NCBI GenBank assembly: GCA_003993805.1
Contig: RSEF01000020.1
Location: forward strand, 11,323,329-11,387,328
Direction of reading: 5' to 3'
Source of the DNA: Himantopus leucocephalus
Lineage: Eukaryota; Chordata; Aves; Charadriiformes; Recurvirostridae
Length of the DNA stretch: 64,000 nt
Shown here piece after piece: positions 57,381-64,000 of the stretch. Numbering within the stretch: the stretch's first letter is position 1; the number at the start of each line of letters is the position of its first letter. Below the pieces are notes generated by a model. That model was not told the DNA's origin and made no database searches. It saw only the letters and a program-made list of their open reading frames with translations. A program made the translations under genes and the position numbers.

Positions 57381-60300
57381 CAGTTGAATTTATTTGCTAC
57401 TTAACAGATGAGTTTAGCAACACCTAGGAAAAGGGGTTCCTTTACATGGAAAATGGAGACTTTTCTTGCAAGGTCAAAAACTGCCAAACTTTATCAATTG
57501 TTTTGGGTGGAAATTTGCCAAAGAACACAAAATAATTCCATTTTTTTTTTACCTTCTTTGTTTGGGTTTTTTGTGATGAAATAACAAAAATGTTTAAGGA
57601 GAGCAGACTCTTTCCTAGAAATTGAATGTTGTTCTCCTTTGACAAAGACTTAATGGAAAAAAGCAGGTTGCACTAGGGATTTGTTTGTGAGCCTGGCCGG
57701 AACAGAACTGTTTAAGATCAGTCCCTGGTTAGAGAGAAGGGGTGCCACCTTCCTCTGCACTGATCACTCTGTGAGCAGGGTGAGTCTGTCTGAAGGCCTG
57801 CTTCGCTCAAAGCAAATTCTTACTCGTCTAAAGGCGTCAGAGGAGATTGTGGGACAGATACACAAAAAAAAAAAAAAGCTACCTCAAGAGGCTGGTGCTG
57901 GTTATGGTCCATATGCATGTGTTTCTTGTCAGTAGACTGGCTTATGTTCTGCTTAAATTCTGTATATGAGATTTTGGCTTCCATTGGAAATGTACAGGTT
58001 ACCAAGAGTATTGAATTCTACATTATCAGCTGTGGGCCCCACATTCCAGTCTTAAAATATTGATGTGTAGTTTCCACATGCTGAATTGGCTGCACATGTC
58101 AGCTTCCTGTGTTCTGCTTTCCAAGTTCAGTGCTTGCCTAAATTTTACTTCTCTTGAAACATTTTTGTTGGTGTAATGAATGGAAAAAGTTTACCAGTCT
58201 GCTCAGTCTGTAAATCTATGCTACTCTTTCTGAAGGGATAGGCAGTTTTCTTTACAGGAGACATTTATTCCCAGTATGATTCTGATCCAAGAGCCTTACA
58301 TAACATTTACAGACTGTAAAAAGAGAACAATCCCAGAAAAGATGTTTGCAAATATACATATATGTACAACGTGTATATCTCTATCTATATAGGCACAACT
58401 GTGGAGAGGCATATGAACCCAAGGGAGATCACAGAACCTTCACAGCAAGCCCGCGCTTGGTTGTTGTGGCTACCTTATTTGCCCTATTCCTGAATCTTCT
58501 TCCAAGAGTCGAAAAGACAAATCACCGAGAAGGTAGTTTGATGTTGACAGTAACCTTGAGTGCTATTGACCTGTCTGATTTCAGTAATACCTCTTTACAC
58601 AGCAGTATGTCAGCTGCTAGCAGCCATCAGGTCATTATCATGCTATAGATAATACTTCTCTGAAAAAGAAGTGATGCCTACAGATTGACCACGTTGGCTA
58701 ATTCATATGGCCTAGTATAGTAACGTCATTTCGCCATTAGGTGCTGCCCGGCATAGCCTTGAGCAGCAGAAGCCGTGACTCTGGAGAATCAGGTTTCCCA
58801 CTCTTGGGAAATACATCTTAGAAGAGTTCTTTAATAGATCAGTGGTTGTCTTAGACTCAAATCTTATTTTGAATTACAGTCTAACATTTGAGAGGGTATA
58901 AATTTACTTCTTTACTTTAGTATACCATTGGAAGAGATTTCTTCCTACCCACAGTGCTAACTGGCTTTCATTTACAATGTGTCAATATTGGAAATTTTTA
59001 TGTGACTGGAAGACAGAGGCTGAGATCGCTGAGCATGCATGAGCCGTGGAAGGGTTAACAAAATCAAAGCCTTCTTGCTGCTGCAGAATCTAGTGTGTTG
59101 TTTTGAGAGGGGGAGGGAATGAAGAATTAAATTTGATTTATTTTGCACAGGCAATCTCAAGACAATAGAATTTCCTTTGTTTTCGTCTGTAAACCCAATA
59201 GACAGACCAAAAAGGCATAGAGGTGAAAGGTTATAGAACTCATCTTTTTCTACCCTCTGTGACTGTCTTCAGTATTTCTTGTTATCTGCAGATACTGCTT
59301 TCAGCACAGTGACTTTTGAATAAACAGGATTGTGGTGTCCTAAAAGAAGAGAAACAAAAAGCACAGACAAATTTGGAAACAAAATCAGGTCTGTGATTCT
59401 TTTCAGCTAAACTGGATACTCAGAGTAGACTTCAAATATTAAAATAATAAAACATAAAGATCTAGAGAAGACTCCCATGAGAATCTCTACTTTAACTACT
59501 AATCTCCTTCTGCTTAATTCCACATGGGAAAAATAGTTTAATTGGTGACCTTCTTGTGTGATTTTAAGAGTAAAAAATAAACCTACTGCATATTTAGCAA
59601 ATATTATAGCCACGCGCAGGGGGGTGGGGTGGGGATGACAGAAAAACTTTTCAGAGACTGTATAGTTGTTGCAAAGTTTATAGCCAACTTTTTCTTCTGT
59701 AAACATAAATATAGCCAACATTTTACTGCTGAAACTAATAATTTAAGGAACTTCTCATGAAAGCTTGAAGAATTGCCTTTCCCATTTGTGGCACAGAGCC
59801 CATGGTTCCTATTCTTCAAATCAGTCAGTCAAAAGAAGGGAAAATATCTGTGCATCTGTACATCCCATTATGTCCTAACCTCTGAATGCAGAAATGGCAT
59901 CTGAGTAGTGAAAAGCTGTAAAAGCCATTGATGAAAGCCTGCTATGGCATATTATGAACTCTACCTGCCTACCTTGCTATAGTTTTTCATTCTTCCCACA
60001 TGAACAGCTTTCAGAAGGACCACTTAGTATATATCCATACTACAGTAAACTGCGCTATTTCCTGTTCCAAGCACACTTTCACATTACTAACAAACTTTCC
60101 AACCGCCAGACAAACTTTGTTATAGTCCATCTACTTCCCTTTGGAATATGGCATTTGAGGCTGTTTTCAGGGTTGCTCTACACAATATGCTGTGACTAGA
60201 TACATAGCTATTTCCTTATAACATGACCTAAGCCAACACACATTTAAAGCGAGGTATCCTGAACCCTGGGCCCCCAGCCAGCCTTTTTGTATTATCTCAT

Positions 60301-60575
60301 GGGATGTTCTGATCTGAAAGTAATACTGGCAATAGGGAGAACTTCTTCTGAGATTTGCTATCTATCTGACCACAGCGGTATCAAAAACACCTGGCAAATA
60401 GGCAGACAGCATCTACTTTGGAGCTCAGTCTGACAGCACAACCCGTGACCTCAGTATGGATTGGGAGCAGGAAGTCTATGCAGTGTGCAGAGAGGCTTGG
60501 AAGGGAGGGCAAACATTTTTCACTTCATATATCATTGCTCACAGCTCACTGCTGGGATTCCACCAAGTCAGCCAG
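57381..60575. other. Non-coding unique sequence
   Basis: Runs of 10 T (57541-57550) and 14 A (57864-57877). A TA/TG-rich patch lies at 58345-58395. A minus frame of 104 codons at 59407-59721 is unrecognised. No transposon recognised. Confidence 0.5.
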
Positions 60576-60582
60576 CGCTAAA

Positions 60583-60720
60583 ATGTTGTGGAAAATGAAA
60601 TTTCCTGGGTTATTGTTCTTGGCAGTTCTAATCACACTGGACAATTGGGCACTGGAACTAACACAAAAGCTCCTCATGTTAATAAGAAAAAGACATATGT
60701 TTAGTAGCCTGCTCTGGTAA
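60583..60720 (+). other. Short frame with signal-peptide-like start (candidate exon)
   Basis: From the ATG at 60583 (or 60595) the frame reads MLWKMKFPGLLFLAVLITLD, then NWALELTQKLL, and stops at 60718-60720 after 45 codons. A basic N-terminus, a hydrophobic core of about 11 residues and a polar end with alanine at a plausible cleavage point (NWA-LE) are what a signal peptide shows. The ATG context has an A at -3. A GT that could serve as a splice donor exists downstream (in catgttaataag, 60677-60688) but is weak. The frame is followed by a run of 14 A at 60727-60740. No protein family is recognised; chance hydrophobic coding is a real alternative. Confidence 0.2.
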
Positions 60721-60726
60721 CTAAGG

Positions 60727-60740
60727 AAAAAAAAAAAAAA
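60727..60740 (+). repeat. Poly-A run (14 A)
   Basis: A pure A run just downstream of the short frame above. It could be a retrotransposed-sequence tail, but I see no processed-transcript homology upstream and no target-site duplication. Confidence 0.85.
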
Positions 60741-63700
60741 GACTCTGTCCTTCCAGAACTGAAGCAGTGCTGAATATTTTCAACATCCAGAAGACTGTTT
60801 GCATCTGTCTGTGAACTAACATCAGTCTATGTAATACTGCAGCAATAATCAGAAAATGCGTCACCTGTGAATTTCAAAGCAGGATCCCACCTCATGCACA
60901 TTTCTTTGCCATAGCTACTCTTTCCAACAGCAACAAAGGCAGGGAAATAATTAGGAGGCTGGGAAGGGAAAGAAAATCAGCAAGGAAAAATTAGTTGCTC
61001 TCTCACCTTCAGTCTTCAGGAACTGCAGGCCTCTGTGTTTCAATAATGAGCCTCAAGCTAGAGAAGTGCATGCTGCTCTGTTCCTCCTCCCTGCAGCAAT
61101 GTTCAGGCAGAGGGTTCAGACAATACGCTTAAACTCACAGAGCTAAATAATGCACAGCCCAGGCTGATCAAATGTAGAGAGGGCAAAGGTGGGTTCAAAA
61201 CTGGCGTAAAATAGTTTGAAGCCAGCTCTCTTTCCCTGGTTGGTAGCTGTGGATCAGAGCAGGACAATTATCTGTGTGACTGAAGGGCTACTTGGTCTCG
61301 TCCATGGAGAATCTTGCGTTACCCTGTTCACCTTGGTATCCCAACCCCTGTCAATATGGGACTGCCGCCAGCTTGCTCTGCCTTGCTGGCTCTAGAAATG
61401 GAGGATGCTTCTGGTCCTCAGGCAGCGGTGCGTAGGGTGTGTGTCGGTATGCATGTTACTCCTGTGCTGACAAAATCCTGAGAGCAGCTGCAAACCCAGT
61501 AACTGAGCATTTTTTCTTAACACACAGGCAGGCAGTAAACAATAAAAACACTTACTTTAAGTGATTAGCTCTTATTACCACTCTTCAGTTATCCCTGTAG
61601 ACTGCCTAAGGATGACCTGGAATTAGACCTTTCTCCAATTGCTCTCTGTCACATACTCTTTCAGCTTTGCCCTGGTTTCACCCAGGCTTCCTCTGTAGTG
61701 ACCAGAGCTGTCAGGAGGCGGCAGTGCTCCCCTGCCCATGCTGCCTGCAGCCTGCCCGCTTCCTCGGGTCCCTGCCATCGCTCTTCTTCTGGTGAGCCAG
61801 AGGTCATGTGCCCTCAACTTCTGTAAAAATCCCACGTTTTTCTCATCAGAACTGTGCAGAATGAACTTGCTCAAATTTCATTTGCAACACTGGAGGGCCC
61901 TCAGCACTTTGCAAGATTGCAAATAAGAATCTCCATGTAATATTTCTGCATAGTGACTCATATTTGGACTTGTTTCAAATCAATAAACTCCCTATAGAAT
62001 AAGCCCCTCAACTCAAGCCCAAGACACACTCATCTTGTTACTTACTCTGTTTTAGGAGCACCCATGAGCAATATAGGCTTCACAACACAATTAAAAAACC
62101 CAAGCTCTCATGGGTCAAAATGGTGAAGGGAATGGGAGCAGTTGCTTCATGACAGACTGCTGTGATGCCACCCACGTACAGAGAAGGGTTCACTCAGAGG
62201 AAGTGCTGGATCATTTGGATCCGAGCTGAGATGAGCAGTGTCATTTCAGGTTTCCTAGTGAAAATAATTAAAAAAAAAAAAAAAAAGAAAAAGAAACTCA
62301 AACCCTTCTGTCAGAAACTACTGATGCGGAGACCGCATTTTCCATTAATAAAAAAAGTTGGAAAATTCCTGATATTTGCTTTGAAGGTTCAGCTCTGAGA
62401 GGGATGACGAGGTTATTTAATATTTTCATTGCCTTCCCATTTAATCCCATAATACTGTCTAAAGGAATGTTACACTTTGCTACAGGAGCACTTAGGAGAC
62501 ACAAACACGGATGGCCAGTCTCCTAACACAGAGCTGTGAAGGGTTGGCCTCTGCTTCCACTAGTTTTAATGTTTCTAAACATAAGCTTAAAAATATAGGT
62601 CACCAGAAGGAGAACTGACTTTTTCACAGAGGCATAGCCAGTACCCAGACCTCAATGCGCTAGTAAACCTAAAGGTCATAATCACCAAAAGCAACACTGG
62701 GATCTATAAATTCTGTCATGCACGTGTGGCATTTCTTGACTTGTAGTGGTACGCTGATATGTATCTAAAGAAGGTCAGGGCACCCTGTGCTACACGCTAA
62801 TGTCAGGCAATCCCTGCCAAAGGGCACTGATAATCTGAATAGATAATTTCAGTTTTACTGCACAAGAAGCGCAGCCCAGAGAGATTGCTTGCTTTCACAA
62901 GCTTCTGCTGGAAGGGTTTTACAGGTGCAAAGCATGGAGAGTTGTCTCTCCCCACCTGCCTTGGCTTAACTTGGGCAGTCTGATGGCTGGAGTGGCACTG
63001 ATCTGTGCCACTTGGACCCTGATAGTCTACGAGGCAAGGGGGTACCTCAGCCAACATGTGGAGGGAGAGCATAACTTGAACACCTTGTTGCCACATGCTC
63101 TGTTTTCTTTCCAGTCTTCCCTCCCATGAAACAGGTGGACCAATGGAAAGGTCCTACCTGACGCCAAAGGAAGTGGAGGTGTCTTCTGAGTCATTCCCCT
63201 GTCTGGTCTTGATGGAAGGATCACAAACCCATGGTATTCAGTGTGGGGCAAGCAAGCATCGCAGTGTCTCCACTTGGCCCCACCATTTATGTATGGCTAT
63301 GTCCTTTCCTGTGTGAGCTCAGGGTAAGTTTCTTCCATGCCCAGTACAGTGCTGGGGTCACCAGATGCTGTTCTGTAGAGAAATGGAAAATGCCATTGTT
63401 GTTGACTGAGCAATAAATGTTGAACAGGAGCTGGTAGTAGATGGCCAGGAGATTTGAAAAAAGTTCTACATTAAAAACATACCAGACTTTACAAACTGTC
63501 ATTGAATGAGAGCACAGGATATACAGAATGCTACCTAGAATAATATTTCAGAATTGTTTTCTAAAACTTTTCCTTTTTTTTTTTTCAAAATAATTGCAAC
63601 AATAATGCTAAAGAAAACCTCTTCAAACACAAAATCATTTCTGTTTGTGTAGAATTTTTTAATGCCAAATACCTGCTGAGTTAATCTTTGGAAGAACAAG

Positions 63701-64000
63701 AAAAGTTTGTTCTTTGTGTACATAGATTGTTTTGGGGTATTGTTTGGTTCTGCTTTTGATAGGGGTCATGCTTCTGGGCTTAGCTGGATAGTTTGTTTGT
63801 TCCTATTCATTAAAAGGGACCCTGCAGCTATTTGGGGGAGGCAGCGTGGTATTACATTATTATTGCTCCAAGAAGTATGGACAAAAATGTATTGTAAAAA
63901 TTCCAAGGTTTCTAGTAGGAGTTCTCTCAGTAATAAATAATCTCAGTCTGCTGGAGTGTAGTTAATGTGCTAACACTGTGTTGGGCTAATTAGACAGATC
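60741..64000. other. Non-coding unique sequence to window end
   Basis: A 17-A run lies at 62270-62286 and a 12-T run at 63574-63585. About 62855-62910 ('gcccagagagattgcttgct') faintly resembles a MIR core. The patch at 61680-61810 is somewhat GC-rich, with open frames on both strands and a GGTGAG, but no recognised protein. The window ends without a feature boundary. Confidence 0.45.

Noticed and set aside
1..64000. CRISPR arrays, operons, bacterial promoters, integrative elements
   Set aside because: The sequence is vertebrate nuclear DNA. No direct-repeat array with regular spacers or prokaryotic gene organisation is present.

Overview
The window looks like a stretch of bird nuclear genome. 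It is AT-rich, and I found no protein-coding host gene and no structural RNA gene. The recognisable content is avian-type transposon debris: CR1 (chicken-repeat-1) LINE fragments with the usual octanucleotide 3' tail (ATTCTATG-like), avian ERVL-like LTRs, and a background of very old amniote repeat relics. CR1 plus these LTR types points to Aves. I cannot resolve the order or species.

Layout: 1-8.2 kb is unique non-coding DNA with one MIR-like relic and a 21-bp-phased cluster of octamer motifs. At 8.2-8.9 kb lies a fairly young 5'-truncated CR1 on + with an open C-terminal frame of about 213 codons. 8.9-18.8 kb is featureless. At 18.8-21.5 kb is a mosaic: a long decayed CR1 (+) carrying endonuclease and reverse transcriptase remains, interrupted by a second CR1 (-), then a 100-N assembly gap, then the 3' end of an LTR (+). 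21.5-44 kb is mostly unique DNA with faint ancient repeats. Two more CR1 pieces lie at 44.05-44.3 kb (+, containing a second 100-N gap) and 45.77-46.03 kb (-). A complete solo LTR lies at 49.28-49.93 kb. An eroded LINE reverse-transcriptase relic lies near 52.1-52.5 kb, followed by several related old-repeat relics up to about 55 kb. A CR1 internal fragment (-) abuts a TA/TG microsatellite at 56.6-57.4 kb. The last 6.6 kb has no confident feature, apart from one short reading frame that begins like a signal peptide (60,583-60,720).

The open frames outside the transposons (up to 163 codons) match no protein I recognise, overlap open frames on the same or opposite strand, and are what an AT-rich vertebrate sequence of this size can give by chance. 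The window is best read as intergenic or intronic DNA, possibly a gene desert. A few homeodomain- and POU-site-rich AT stretches could be conserved regulatory elements, but one sequence alone cannot show that. I found no evidence of a new biological system. The best leads are the phased octamer cluster, the candidate regulatory stretches, the leader-like frame and the nested-transposon architecture.
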